From Scatophagus argus (Eukaryota > Chordata > Actinopteri > Scatophagidae), in the NCBI RefSeq assembly GCF_020382885.2, contig NC_058499.1, positions 9,843,872 to 9,907,871 on the forward strand: 64,000 nt of DNA, given 5' to 3'. The notes below the pieces were generated by a model. That model saw only the letters and a list, made by a program, of their open reading frames with translations, searched no databases and had not been told where the DNA came from. Position 1 is the stretch's first letter, and the number at the start of each line of letters is the position of its first letter. The position numbers were made by a program, and so were the translations under genes. Positions 12,301-27,300 of this stretch are shown in pieces.

Positions 12301-15300
12301 TGGTTTTTTGTATTGTTCTTTATTCAAAGGTGGCATCAACATATTCCACGCTTCATCTTTTCACATCCTGCTGCAGACCACTTTTGGGTTGCAAATTCAG
12401 ATCCAGCATGTGCCTGTCATGCAAGTGTATGTCAGTCTAGAGCAGAGCTACAGAACAAAGACACGTGGTAAGTTTCCATTTGTCTTCACATGAAGCGCTG
12501 GCATCATCTAAACATATTCCAGAATATGGCACATTCACAATAAATTATTAATTGTGGTTTGCTTGAAGATGACAGCAGTAATGTTGATTTTTTAGTGTAC
12601 TATGAAATAATATTTAATATACATGGTTGTTGCAAATGAAACCACACCAACATGTTAGGGATGATGCCAGACAAAAGGTGAGTCCTTAAAGCAGAAACAC
12701 ACACACTGACACAGTTTGTCAATAAACAGAAAACACTTAGGCCAGAGACCCATACAAAAACGTCTGGTCCAGAAAAATGCTGAGAGAACAAAGGGTGCTG
12801 TGGGAAAAAAATCACTGGGAGGAAGCCAATGAGGAGCTCAAGGAAGTAATTGGGGAGGCTGGACGTGTTACAACTTATGGACCAAGGCAGAGGAAAAAAG
12901 AATTCTAAAGAGTACAAAAATTATCAAAAAAAAAAAAAAGTCTTCTCAAGGAGTAGGCCTGCAGCATCTTTACTACAAAAGTGAGAGCATGATCTGGTGG
13001 AGATGGAGAGGAAAAGCCAGCTTCTTATACTGCAGATGAGGGGTGGAGTTGATTGGAAATTGAACCGAGTGGTGTTGAACAGATGGACACAATATTTATT
13101 CTATTGTAATTCTATATTAAATTATATGTATATTCTATAATATATTATAATATATAATATAAAGGTATACAAGCTTATGTTAATAATTCTTGTTCACTTC
13201 AGTAATTACTCCTCTAAAGAACATGTCCATGGCTCCATCTTCTTTCTCCAAACCCTGAATGCTTCCAAATAACAAAGCAAAATACATGCAGATTAATACA
13301 TAAGTAAATGAAATAGGTGGTAGAGTGGATATGGCTTGCATCAACACTGAGAATTTGTTTAATTATAATTCACATCTTCTATTTTCCTCTTTCTGTTTTT
13401 CTGTATTTAAGTGTTGATATAATACTAAGTTAATTATAAAATGTTTGGTTTCTTCAGGTTTATGTGGGAACTTCAATATGGCCCTGTCTGATGACATGAA
13501 GTCTCCTCAGGGGATTGTTGAGGGAACGCCAGCAACTTTTTGTAACTCCTGGAAAGTTAACCCCACGTGTGGAGACAGAGAGGAAAGACTTGATGACCCC
13601 TGTTCCCTCAGTGTGGAAAATGGTAAAAAAGCACTGACTGAATATTCTACTGTTCATCGACTGTTTTATTTGTTTGTTTGTGTACTTAGATTCTCAGCTT
13701 TAAAGGCATAATATGTAGAATATTTCTGATGAATTTGAAGTTCATCTGCAGTCAAGAAAGAGATTTTATGCTATTATTTATTAGTTTAACAGCTATTGCA
13801 TTATAAAGCAGAAATAAACACACCTACACCTCTGCACAGCCCTCTGGATTTGATGTGAATTAAGTAAAAGTCCTTTCCTTAGTGCCTCTGCTCAGCCTGC
13901 CTGCCTGCCTGTGTGGAGCTCGCAAATACCCACATCTTGTTAAGACAGACAGAGATATGGAGACAGTGAACTTGGTGATCACATTTTTATAAGATCCTCA
14001 CCTTGGACCGTGCTGCATGCCCAGACACATCCTAATACACCAAAGTACTAAAAGATAAGGAAATATAGGCAGAGGGCAGGGAAAATGCTGTGAATGGCAT
14101 GTTTAACTGGACAGTGCAACACATTGCATATTTCTGCCTTACATTAAAAAATGACAAATTATTGTTCATCCAATCTTAGAGAATTATGCCAGACATTGGT
14201 GTGCCTTGCTACTAAATCCAAACAGCACTTTTGGACAGTGTCACTCAGTGGTGGATCCTGAGATGTACCACAAGGTAAAGCAAAGCCTTCCAGTGTGTCT
14301 TTCATTTCATTGCATTTTGATAGCACTGTAATTTTTAAAAAGTGTTTCCTGCCTTCTGCAGCGATGTACCTATGCCAGCTGTAATTGTGAGAAGAGCGAG
14401 GCCTGCCTGTGTGCTGTATTGTCCTCCTACGCACGGGCTTGTGCATCAAAAGGAGTGTTCTTGACAGGCTGGAGAGAGAACGTGTGTGGTAAGGATTATG
14501 ATGAATGTGATGACCATCTTCCCTTTCATTGATTAGTCATAAAGATATTAAGTCATTGTCATATTGTACACAAAACAGATAAATACTCAAAGAGCTGCCC
14601 AGCATCTCAGACCTTCTCATACAAGCATCAGAGATGCCAGCTGACTTGCAAGTCGCTGGGCTCCACACAGCAGAGTTGCAGCTCTGACTTCCTGCCTGTG
14701 GATGGCTGCTCCTGCTCTGAGGGTTCCTACCTGAATGAAAATGGAGTCTGTGTCCCCATGGCCAAATGTTCCTGCTACCATAACGAAGTCTACATTAAGG
14801 CAGGAAAGTCTATCAGCATCAAAGACGACCACTGGTGAGTCAGTTGTTCCCAACTTGGGACTGGACTTCAATTCAGTTATCTTAAACAAAGGATTTAGCA
14901 TGAATATAATAACTGCAGTACATAAAATTGACAGGAACTCTAATTTTTATTTTGTTGTCGCATGTATCTTGAATTTCCCTTGGGATCAATAAAGTATCTA
15001 TCTATCTATCTGTCTGTCTATCTATCTATCTATCCATCTTTGGTGTCTTTCTTTAGCGTGTGCACCAATGGAGATCTTCATTGCCATTCTTGGAGATTCC
15101 GCTCATCAAGTAAGCTTTTATTTATTTGTTTGTTTGTTTGTGTTTTGTTTCTGTACTGTACCACAACAGAAGCAATTGGTTGATACATTGTATATTAAAT
15201 CAGTCTCTAATTCTGTTACAGCCTGTCCCATTCCAAAAGAATACTTCAACTGCTCCACTGCAAGCACAGGGGAACTTGGAGTGCAATGTGCTCGAACATG

Positions 15301-18300
15301 TTTAAATCTGGACAACGATGATTGTGTGAGCTATTTATCAGCCATGTTTCAAATAAGTGGATCTAATATTTATTTTCTGAATTTAATTTAACTGATGTAG
15401 TACTGTGTATAGTTACAGTCCATAAAGTAGATTTGAGAGAGTTTAAACAGTAACTTCTAATACTACCAGTAATGTTTTCTCATTTTCCATCACTGTGATC
15501 TTTCTATCATCCCAGGACTCCACCGAGTGTGAATCTGGCTGTCAGTGTCCAAACGGCCTTCTTGATGATGGCAAAGGTTCCTGTGTGACAGAGAATGACT
15601 GTCCATGCAAGCATGATGGGTACCTTTATGCCCCTGGAGCACAAATCCCCAACGAATGCAACACCTGGTATGACCTAGTTTTTAATCAGATACATATATA
15701 GCATTGTGAACAAACAGAATAAATCACATTTGCCTGCAGGTTTTACCTGATTGCAGTATTCAAAACATTTTGTATTTTTAATTTAGTCATGTTTTCTTCT
15801 ACATCTAGTACCTGCAAAAGTGGAAAATGGAAGTGCACACACAAGAAATGCCCAGGAACTTGCATTATTTATGGGAGTGGTCACTACAATACATTTGATA
15901 AGAAAACATATGGGTTTCAAGGAGATTGCGCCTTTGTTGCTGTCAAGGTAAACAATGCATGCCAAAACCATCCACATTACAGGCGGCAACCAAAATAACT
16001 CTCTCATTTACTTCTCCTTATATATTGGACACTGAGCAGTTTACATTGGTGAGCAGTAAAATGAGATGCCCATGCTCACTTATGATTGTTTTGCATCATT
16101 ACTGACAATTGTCAAATGGTGCAACTGTAATTTTTGCACCTATAAAATATGCTGCAAATATGTGAGATGAACCATTTTCATGTTGATTACACTAATTAAG
16201 GCAAGCAGAAGAAGTTTCATACTGAAAAAATACTTAACTTAATACGCAACTATTTTTTTCTGGATCCTTAGACTTTAACACAGGTCAGTTTGACCCGTTA
16301 CATAACAGGAGGGTTAAGATGACTGAAAAATGCAGAGAACAATATCAATTGCACTTTTATTTTATGTTCTAGCTTTTCTTTAACAATCGTAAAGTATTGT
16401 GGACTAAGGGCCAAGCTGAAGTTTGATTTAATTTAAGTGGTCACTGTCTGCTATGAAGCAAATATGTAAATTGTTTAATGAATCTCTCTCTCTTTTAAGA
16501 ACAAATGTGGCAATAAAACAGTACAGGACAACTTTGGAGTCATCACGGAAAATGTACCATGTGGATCTACCGGCACAACTTGCTCTAAAACTGTCAGAAT
16601 CCAACTAGGGGTAAGACCTCATACCAACAAGTATTCTGTGACTAAAATATTGGACAAAAAATTAAACAAATGAATGTCATACATCAAGCTACAGTTTCTG
16701 TAATACAATTAAAGCAACTGAAATCTTCTTAACATTACAGCGAAAGGAAATCAAACTATCAAAGGGTAAATATGAAGAGCAGGACCTGGTAAATGGCACT
16801 CTGATTCAGTACGAAATAAGGGAAGTTGGCATGTATCTGGTGATAGAATCAGCCATTGGTCTGGCAGTGATTTGGGATCGCAAAACTGCTGTTCGCATAC
16901 TCCTGGAACCAGAGCACAGCGTGAGTCAAAGTGACTGATGATGATCGAAATTTCTTACAGGACAATTTAGGGCTTTGAGTTGAGTTTTGATATCCTGCAT
17001 CATCTGTCATCTGTAGTTTATGTCCTTGCCAGTCTTTGCCAATCAACTATAAAAACTTTGGGCAATCAATGCTATTGATGTACATTATATTAACATCACA
17101 GAAAAAGTCCTTGAGGGGCTCATTACAGCAATCATAACATATGGAGAAAATAGAATACAACACAATAAAAGTGTATTAATGCCCAGAAAATGCTTGTTCC
17201 AGTGCAGAAGAGTATTGATGCTGAATGATGCCCTCATGTAAAACAAGTGCCTGACTCCTTTTGTCTAACTGTACAGGGAGAGGTATGTGGTCTGTGTGGC
17301 AACTTTGATGGTGATGGACAGAACGACTTCACCACCAAGGGTCAGCTAGTAGTGAGCAATGTATTAGAATTTGCAAACAGCTGGAAAGTGTCAAGCGGCT
17401 GCCCAGATTTGGAAACAAATGTTGATCCTTGTGGAGCAAGACCCCATCGACATCACTGGGCGAAACTGATGTGCAGCATTATAACTGGAGAGACTTTCAA
17501 AGCCTGCCACAATACGGTAATAACATTTTTTTTCTTATTTGTCATAGTTCCATAGTTGAAAACATTACACACCTTTTATTAAATCCGTCATGAATTTTGA
17601 TAACAGGTTGATTCCCGTCCATTTTATGAAAATTGTGTGAAAGACTCATGTGCCTGCGACTCTGGAGGAGACTGTGAGTGTTTCTGCACAGCAGTTGCAG
17701 CTTATGCTCAGGCTTGTAATGAGGCTGGTGTCTGTGTTGCATGGAGAACTCCGGACATATGTCGTAAGTTAACATCAATTTTACCCTCATATTAAACCTC
17801 AAGCTTTCTCAGCCTTTTCTGGCCAAGATGCTGCTTTTAGATCCCCACATTAGAGATTCAGAAATTAAACGAGGTGCATGATATATAGATGAATATGGTT
17901 TCTTTTTTCATAAACAGGACATGTAATATTGAGCCTTGTTTTTATTTTCAATTATATAATTAATGTATAATACATAATTCCTTTAGCTCAGTTTGTATTT
18001 AAATTAAGTGTAATTAATGTTATAAACTGGATCTATGATAGTTTTCTGTCATTTGGAGTGAGTGAGAATTTTAATTGACATCAGTATATAGCATTTATAT
18101 TTGTGTTCTCTTTCATTTTATACAGATATCAGTTTACTTATTTGAATCAACATTCCCTGTATTTAAACATAACATACTTTGCATCTTTTCCTGCTAGCTG
18201 TCTTTTGTGATTACCACAACAACCCAGGTGAATGCAACTGGCACTACAGCCCTTGTCACACACCCTGCTATAAGACCTGTTTAAATCCACAAGGAAATTG

Positions 18301-21300
18301 TAGCAACCCTATACCCAACTTGGAAGGTAAGAAGTTAACTCACAATGCCTCACCTTACCTCTGAATAATGTACCAGTTAAAATCTTGAATGTTGAATTGA
18401 GCTAGTTTGGCTTACTTTATGCACAAAATGAAAAACATTATTCAAAGACCAACTTTGGTGTCAAAGAATCTCTATGATGATGTTTTTGCTGTGATTGTTG
18501 CAGGGTGTTACCCATTATGCCCGCCAGATAAGCCCATATTTGATGAGGTTACCAAGGAGTGTGTGGAGGAATGTGCCGGCACGACAACTTTACCCCCGTC
18601 TTCCACAACCACAGAATTAACAACAACAACAACGGAATCCACTACTTCAACTGAGAAGCCAACTACACCTACAACCGAAAAAACAACCACAATTACCAAG
18701 TCTACAGCACCACCAACTGAATCCACTACTTCAACTGAGAGGCCAACTACAACTACAACAAAAGGACCAATCACAACCACAACTGAAGCACCAACCACAA
18801 CCACAACATCTACAAAACCACCAACTGAATCCACTACTTCAACTGAGAGGCCAACTACAACTACAACCACAAAGTCGACAACCACACCGACTGAATCCCC
18901 AACTACAGTCACTATAACTCCTGCCTCTACAACGTGTGTTCCAGCATGTGAGTGGTCAGACTGGTATGATGTGCACAACCCACAAGAAGATAAAAGTGAC
19001 TGGGAAACCTATAAGAACATCACAAATAGTGGGCTAGAAATATGTGACAATCCCTGGGAAATTGACTGCAGAGCCACAGTTAATCCTGACATCAACTTCA
19101 GTGACTTTGTGAATGAAACTGGCCAAGTTGTTACTTGTGATGTGGAATATGGTTTAATATGTAGACAAAAGGACCAGACCACTCGTCCATGGAAGTGCTT
19201 CAACTATAAGATCAGAGTATGCTGCCCAGTATGTTTACAACAGTCTACAACACCACCAACTGAATCCACTACTCCAACTGAGAGGCCAACTACAACTACA
19301 ACTACAACTGAAGCACCAACCACAACCACAACATCTACAAAACCACCAACCGAATCCACTACTCCAACTGAGAAGCCAACTACACCTACAACCGAAAAAA
19401 CAACCACAACTACCAAGTCGACAGCACCACCAACTGAACCCACTACTCCAACTGAGAAGCCAACTACACCTACAACCGAAAAAACAACCACAACTACCAA
19501 GTCGACAGCACCACCAACTGAACCCACTACTCCAACTGAGAGGCCAACTACAACTAAAGGACCAACCACAACCACAACTGAAGCACCAACCACAACCACA
19601 ACATCTACAAAACCACCAATTGAACCCACTACTCCAACTGAGAAGCCAACTACACCTACAACTGAAAAAACAACCACAACTACCAAGTCGACAGCACCAC
19701 CAACTGAACCCACTACTTCAACTGAGAAGCCAACTACACCTACAACCGAGTCAACAACCACAACTACCAAGTCGACAGCACCACCAACTGAACCCACTAC
19801 TTCAACTGAGAAGCCAACTGCAACTACAACTAAAGGACCAACCGCAACCACAACTGAAGCACCAACCACAACTACAACATCTACAAAACCACCAACTGAA
19901 TCCACTACTCCAACTGAGAAGCCAACTACACCTACAACCGAAAAAACAACCACAACTACCAAGTCGACAGCACCACCAACTGAACCCACTACTTCAACTG
20001 AGAAGCCAACTACAACTGAAGCACCAACCACAACCACATCTACAAAACCACCAACCGAATCCACTACTCCAACTGAGAAGCCAACTACACCTACAACCGA
20101 AAAAAACAACCACAACTACCAAGTCGACAGCACCACCAACTGAACCCACTACTCCAACTGAGAGGCCAACTACAACTAAAGGACCAACCACAACTGAAGC
20201 ACCAACCACAACCACAACATCTACAAAACCACCAATTGAACCCACTACTCCAACTGAGAAGCCAACTACACCTACAACTGAAAAAACAACCACAACTACC
20301 AAGTCGACAGCACCACCAACTGAACCCACTACTTCAACTGAGAAGCCAACTGCAACTACAACTAAAGGACCAACCGCAACCACAACTGAAGCACCAACCA
20401 CAACCACAACATCTACAAAACCACCAACTGAATCCACTACTCCAACTGAGAAGCCAGCTACACCTACAACCGAAAAAACAACCACAACTACCAAGTCGAC
20501 AGCACCACCAACTGAACCCACTTCTTCAACTGAGAAGCCAACTGCAACTACAACTAAAGGACCAACCGCAACCACAACTGAAGCACCAACCACAACTACA
20601 ACATCTACAAAACCACCAACTGAACCCACTACTCCAACTGAGAAGCCAACTACACCTACAACCGAAAAAACAACCACAACTACCAAGTCGACAGCACCAC
20701 CAACTGAACCCACTACTCCAACTGAGAGGCCAACTACAACTAAAGGACCAACCACAACTGAAGCACCAACCACAACCACAACATCTACAAAACCACCAAT
20801 TGAACCCACTACTCCAACTGAGAAGCCAACTACACCTACAACTGAAAAAACAACCACAACTCCCAAGTCGACAGCACCACCAACTGAACCCACTACTTCA
20901 ACTGAGAAGCCAACTGCAACTACAACTAAAGGACCAACCGCAACCACAACTGAAGCACCAACCACAACTACAACATCTACAAAACCACCAACTGAATCCA
21001 CTACTCCAACTGAGAAGCCAGCTACACCTACAACCGAAAAAACAACCACAACTACCAAGTCGACAGCACCACCAACTGAACCCACTTCTTCAACTGAGAA
21101 GCCAACTGCAACTACAACTAAAGGACCAACCCCAACCACAACTGAAGCACCAACCACAACTACAACATCTACAAAACCACCAACTGAACCCACTACTCCA
21201 ACTGAGAAGCCAACTACACCTACAACTGAAAAAACAACCACAACTACCAAGTCGACAGCACCACCAACTGAACCCACTACTTCAACTGAGAAGCCAACTA

Positions 21301-24300
21301 CAGCTGAAGCACCAACCACAACCACATCTACAAAACCACCAACCGAATCCACTACTCCAACTGAGAAGCCAACTACACCTACAACCGAAAAAACAACCAC
21401 AACTACCAAGTCTACAGCACCATCAACTGAACCCACTACTCCAACTGAGAGGCCAACTACAACTAAAGGACCAACCACAACCACAACTGAAGCACCAACC
21501 ACAACCACAACATCTACAAAACCACCAATTGAACCCACTACTCCAACTGAGAAGCCAACTACACCTACAACTGAAAAAACAACCACAACTATCAAGTCGA
21601 CAGCACCACCAACTGAACCCACTACTTCAACTGAGAAGCCAACTACAACTGAAGCACCAACCACAACCACATCTACAAAACCACCAACCGAATCCACTAC
21701 TCCAACTGAGAAGCCAACTACACCTACAACCGAAAAAACAACCACAACTACCAAGTCGACAGCACCACCAACTGAACCCACTACTTCAACTGAGAAGCCA
21801 ACTACAACTGAAGCACCAACCACAACCACATTATCTACAAAACCACCAATCGAACCCACTACTCCAACTGAGAAGCCAACTACACCTACAACTGAAAAAA
21901 CAACCACAACTACCAAGTCGACAGCACCACCAACTGAACCCAGTACTTCAACTGAGAAGCCAACTACAACTGAAGCACCAACCACAACCACATCTACAAA
22001 ACCACCAACCGAATCCACTACTCCAACTGAGAAGCCAACTACACCTACAACCGAAAAAACAACCACAACTACCAAGTCGACAGCACCACCAACTGAACCC
22101 ACTACTTCCACTGAGAAGCCAACTACAACTGAAGCACCAACCACAACCACATTATCTACAAAACCACCAATCGAATCCACTACTCCAACTGAGACGCCAA
22201 CTACAACTGAAAAAACAACCACAACTACCAAGTCTACAGCACCACCAACTGAACCCACTACTCCAACTGAGAGGCCAACTACAACTACAACCACAAAGTC
22301 TACAACCACACAGACTGAATCCCCAACTACAGTCACTATAACTCCTGCCTCTACAACATGTTTTCCACCATGTGAGTGGTCAGACTGGTATGATGTGCAC
22401 AACCCACGAGAAGATAAATGTGACTGGGAAACCTATGAGAACATCACAAATAGTGGGCTAGAAATATGTGACAATCCCTTGCAAATTGACTGCAGATCCA
22501 CAGATAATCCTGACATGAACTTCAGTCACTTTGTGGAACAAACTAAGCAAGTTGTTTATTGTGATGTTGAATATGGTTTAATATGTAGACAACAGGACCA
22601 GACCAGTCGTCCATTTAAGTGTTTCAACTATAAGATCAGAGTATGTTGCCCAGGATGTCGACCCTCAGTTTCTTCTACTGCACCTCCTACCACTAAAACT
22701 GAAACACCAATCATAACCACAAAATCTACAACACCACCAACTGAACCTATGACTACAACAAAAGAACCAACCATAACCACAAGGTCTACAACACCACCAA
22801 CTGAACCCACTACTCCAACTGAGAAGCCAACTACAACTGAAGCACCAACCACAACCACAACATCTACAATACCACCAACTGAACCTACTACTCCAACTGC
22901 GAAGCCAACTACACCTACAACTGAAAAAACAACCACAACTACAAAGTCGACAGCACCACCAACTGAACCCACTACTTCAACTGAGAAGCCAACTACAGCT
23001 GAAGCACCAACCACAACCACAACATCTACAAAACCACCAACCGAATCCACTACTCCAACTGAGAAGCCAACTACAACTGAAAAAACAACCACAACTACCA
23101 AGTCAACAGCACCACCAACTGAACCCACTACTTCAACTGAGAAGCCAACTGCAACTACAACTAAAGGACCAACCACAACCACAACTGAAACACCAACCAC
23201 AACCACAACATCTACAAAACCACCAATTGAACCCACTACTCCAACTGAGAAGCCAACTACACCTACAACCGAAAAAACAACCACAACTACCAAGTCGACA
23301 GCACCACCAACTGAACCCACTACTTCAACTGAGAAGCCAACTACAACTGAAGCACCAACCACAACCACATCTACAAAACCACCAACCGAATCCACTACTC
23401 CAACTGAGAAGCCAACTACACCTACAACTGAAAAAACAACCACAACTACCAAGTCGACAGCACCACCAACTGAACCCACTACTCCAACTGAGAAGCCAAC
23501 TACAACTGAAGCACCCACCACAACCACAACATCTACAATACCACCAACTGAACCCACTACTCCAACTGAGAAGCCAACTACACCTACAACTGAAAAAACA
23601 ACCACAACTACAAAGTCGACAGCACCACCAACTGAACCCACTACTTCAACTGAGAAGCCAACTACAGCTGAAGCACCAACCACAACCACAACATCTACAA
23701 AACCACCAACCGAATCCACTACTCCAACTGAGAAGCCAACTACACCTACAACTGAAAAAACAACCACAACTACCAAGTCGACAGCACCACCAACTGAACC
23801 CACTACTCCAACTGAGAAGCCAACTACAACTAAAGGACCAACCACAACCACAACCGAAGCACCAACCACAACTACAACATCTACAAAACCACCAACTGAA
23901 CCCACTACTCCAACTGAGAGGCCAACTACAACTAAAGGACCAATCACAACCACAACTGAAGCACCAACCACAACTACAACATCTACAAAACCACCAACTG
24001 GACCCACTACTCCAACTGAGAAGCCAACTACACCTACAACTGAAAAAACAACCACAACTACCAAGTCGACAGCACCACCAACTGAACCCACTACTTCAAC
24101 TGAGAAGCCAACTACAACTGAAGCACCAACCACAACTACAACATCTACAAAACCACCAACTGAACCCACTACTCCAACTGAGAAGCCAACTACACCTACA
24201 ACCGAAAAAACAACCACAACTACCAAGTCGACAGCACCACCAACTGAACCCACGACTTCAACTGAGAAGCCAACTGCAACTACAACTAAAGGACCAACTG

Positions 24301-27300
24301 CAACCACAACTGAAGCACCAACCACAACTACAACATCTACAAAACCACCAACTGAACCCACTACTCCAACTGAGAAGCCAACTACACCTACAACTGAAAA
24401 AACAACCACAACTACCAAGTCGACAGCACCACCAACTGAACCCACTACTTCAACTGAGAAGCCAACTACAGCTGAAGCACCAACCACAACCACATCTACA
24501 AAACCACCAACCGAATCCACTACTCCAACTGAGAAGCCAACTACACCTACAACCGAAAAAACAACCACAACTACCAAGTCGACAGCACCATCAACTGAAC
24601 CCTCTACTCCAACTGAGAGGCCAACTACAACTAAAGGACCAACCACAACCACAACTGAAGCACCAACCACAACCACAACATCTACAAAACCACCAATTGA
24701 ACCCACTACTCCAACTGAGAAGCCAACTACACCTACAACTGAAAAAACAACCACAACTACCAAGTCAACAGCACCACCAACTGAACCCACTACTTCAACT
24801 GAGAAGCCAACTACAATTGAAGCACCAACCACAACCACATCTACAAAACCACCAACCGAACCCACTACTCCAACTGAGAAGCCAACTACACCTACAACCG
24901 AAAAAACAACCACAACTACCAAGTCGACAGCACCACCAACTGAACCCACTACTTCAACTGAGAAGCCAACTGCAACTACAACTAAAGGACCAACCGCAAC
25001 CACAACTGAAGCACCAACCACAACTACAACATCTACAAAACCACCAACTGAACCCACTACTCCAACTGAGAAGCCAACTACACCTACAACCGAAAAAACA
25101 ACCACAACTACCAAGTCGACAGCACCACCAACTGAACCCACTACTTCAACTGAGAAGCCAACTGCAACTACAACTAAAGGACCAACCGCAACCACAACTG
25201 AAGCACCAACCACAACCACATCTACAAAACCACCAACTGAACCCACTACTCCAACTGAGAAGCCAACTACACCTACAACTGAAAAAACAACCACAACTAC
25301 CAAGTCGACAGCACCACCAACTGAACCCACTACTTCAACTGAGAAGACAACTACAACTGAAGCACCAACCACAACCACAACATCTACAATACCACCAACT
25401 GAACCCACTACTTCAACTGAGAAGCCAACTGCAACTACAACTAAAGGACCAACCACAACCACAACTGAAGCACCAACCACAACCACAACATCTACAAAAC
25501 CACCAATTGAACCCACTACTCCAACTGAGAAGCCAACTACACCTACAACTGAAAAAACAACCACAACTACCAAGTCGACAGCACCACCAACTGAACCCAC
25601 TACTCCAACTGAGAAGCCAACTACACCTACAACTGAAAAAACAACCACAACTACCAAGTCGACAGCACCACCAACTGAACCCACTACTTCAACTGAGAAG
25701 CCAACTACAGCTGAAGCACCAACCACAACCACATCTACAAAACCACCAACCGAACCCACTACTCCAACTGAGAAGCCAACTACACCTACAACCGAAAAAA
25801 CAACCACAACTACCAAGTCGACAGCACCATCAACTGAACCCACTACTCCAACTGAGAGGCCAACTACAACTAAAGGATCAACCACAACCACAACTGAAGC
25901 ACCAACCACAACCACAACATCTACAAAACCACCAATTGAACCCACTACTCCAACTGAGAAGCCAACTACACCTACAACTGAAAAAACAACCACAACTACC
26001 AAGTCGACAGCACCACCAACTGAACCCACTACTTCAACTGAGAAGCCAACTACAACTGAAGCACCAACCACAACCACATCTACAAAACCACCAACCGAAC
26101 CCACTACTCCAACTGAGAAGCCAACTACACCTACAACTGAAAAAACAACCACAACTACCAAGTCGACAGCACCACCAACTGAACCCACTACTTCAACTGA
26201 GAAGCCAACTGCAACTACAACTAAAGGACCAACCGCAACCACAACTGAAGCACCAACCACAACTACAACATCTACAAAACCACCAACTGAACCCACTACT
26301 CCAACTGAGAAGCCAACTACACCTACAACCGAAAAAACAACCACAACTACCAAGTCGACAGCACCACCAACTGAACCCACTACTTCAACTGAGAAGCCAA
26401 CTGCAACTACAACTAAAGGACCAACCGCAACCACAACTGAAGCACCAACCACAACCACATCTACAAAACCACCAACTGAACCCACTACTCCAACTGAGAA
26501 GCCAACTACACCTACAACTGAAAAAACAACCACAACTACCAAGTCGACAGCACCACCAACTGAACCCACTACTTCAACTGAGAAGCCAACTACAACTGAA
26601 GCACCAACCACAACCACAACATCTACAATACCACCAACTGAACCCACTACTTCAACTGAGAAGCCAACTGCAACTACAACTAAAGGACCAACCACAACCA
26701 CAACTGAAGCACCAACCACAACCACAACATCTACAAAACCACCAATTGAACCCACTACTCCAACTGAGAAGCCAACTACACCTACAACTGAAAAAACAAC
26801 CACAACTACCAAGTCGACAGCACCACCAACTGAACCCACTACTTCAACTGAGAAGCCAACTACAACTGAAGCACCAACCACAACCACAACATCTACAATA
26901 CCACCAACTGAACCCACTACTTCAACTGAGAAGCCAACTACAACTGAAGCACCAACCACAACATCTACAATACCACCAACTGAACCCACTACTTCAACTG
27001 AGAAGCCAACTACACCTACAACTGAAAAAACAACCACAACTACCAAGTCGACAGCACCACCAACTGAACCCACTACTTCAACTGAGAAGCCAACTGCAAC
27101 TACAACTAAAGGACCAACCGCAACCACAACTGAAGCACCAACCACAACTACAACATCTACAAAACCACCAACTGAACCCACTACTCCAACTGAGAAGCCA
27201 ACTACAACTACAACCGAGAAAACAACCACAACTACCAAGTCGACAGCACCACCAACTGAACCCACTACTTCAACTGAGAAGTCAACTGCAACTACAACTA

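Larger units (their letters stand above)
11667..14834 (+). other. muc2: muc2 D2 assembly (VWD2, C8, TIL), exons 9-16
   Basis: Exons 11667-11817, 11947-12060, 12156-12225, 12330-12467, 13458-13622, 14180-14274, 14362-14488, 14579-14834. VWD2 begins THVTTFDG-like ([17 protein letters not shown]) and contains GLCGNFN, without the first Cys of CGLC, as in human MUC2 D2. The C8 half has [21 protein letters not shown]. The TIL exon has [17 protein letters not shown]. Exons 12-16 have lengths 138, 165, 95, 127 and 256 bp, identical to exons 13-17 of the downstream mucin. Confidence 0.9.

Noticed and set aside
12600-12917. 105-codon minus-strand frame in muc2 intron 12
   Set aside because: No recognisable motif. 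It may be part of an old repeat but cannot be supported as a gene.
18407-18503. Met at 18407 as start of the repeat exon
   Set aside because: The acceptor TTGCAG at 18498-18503 and the phase from exon 25 show that the exon begins at 18504; the earlier part is intron.
19620-20099. Start of the 3,005-codon open frame at 19620
   Set aside because: Before 20100 this frame is the out-of-frame Gln/Leu version. It joins the real mucin frame only at the extra A, so the Met at 19620 is not a start codon.
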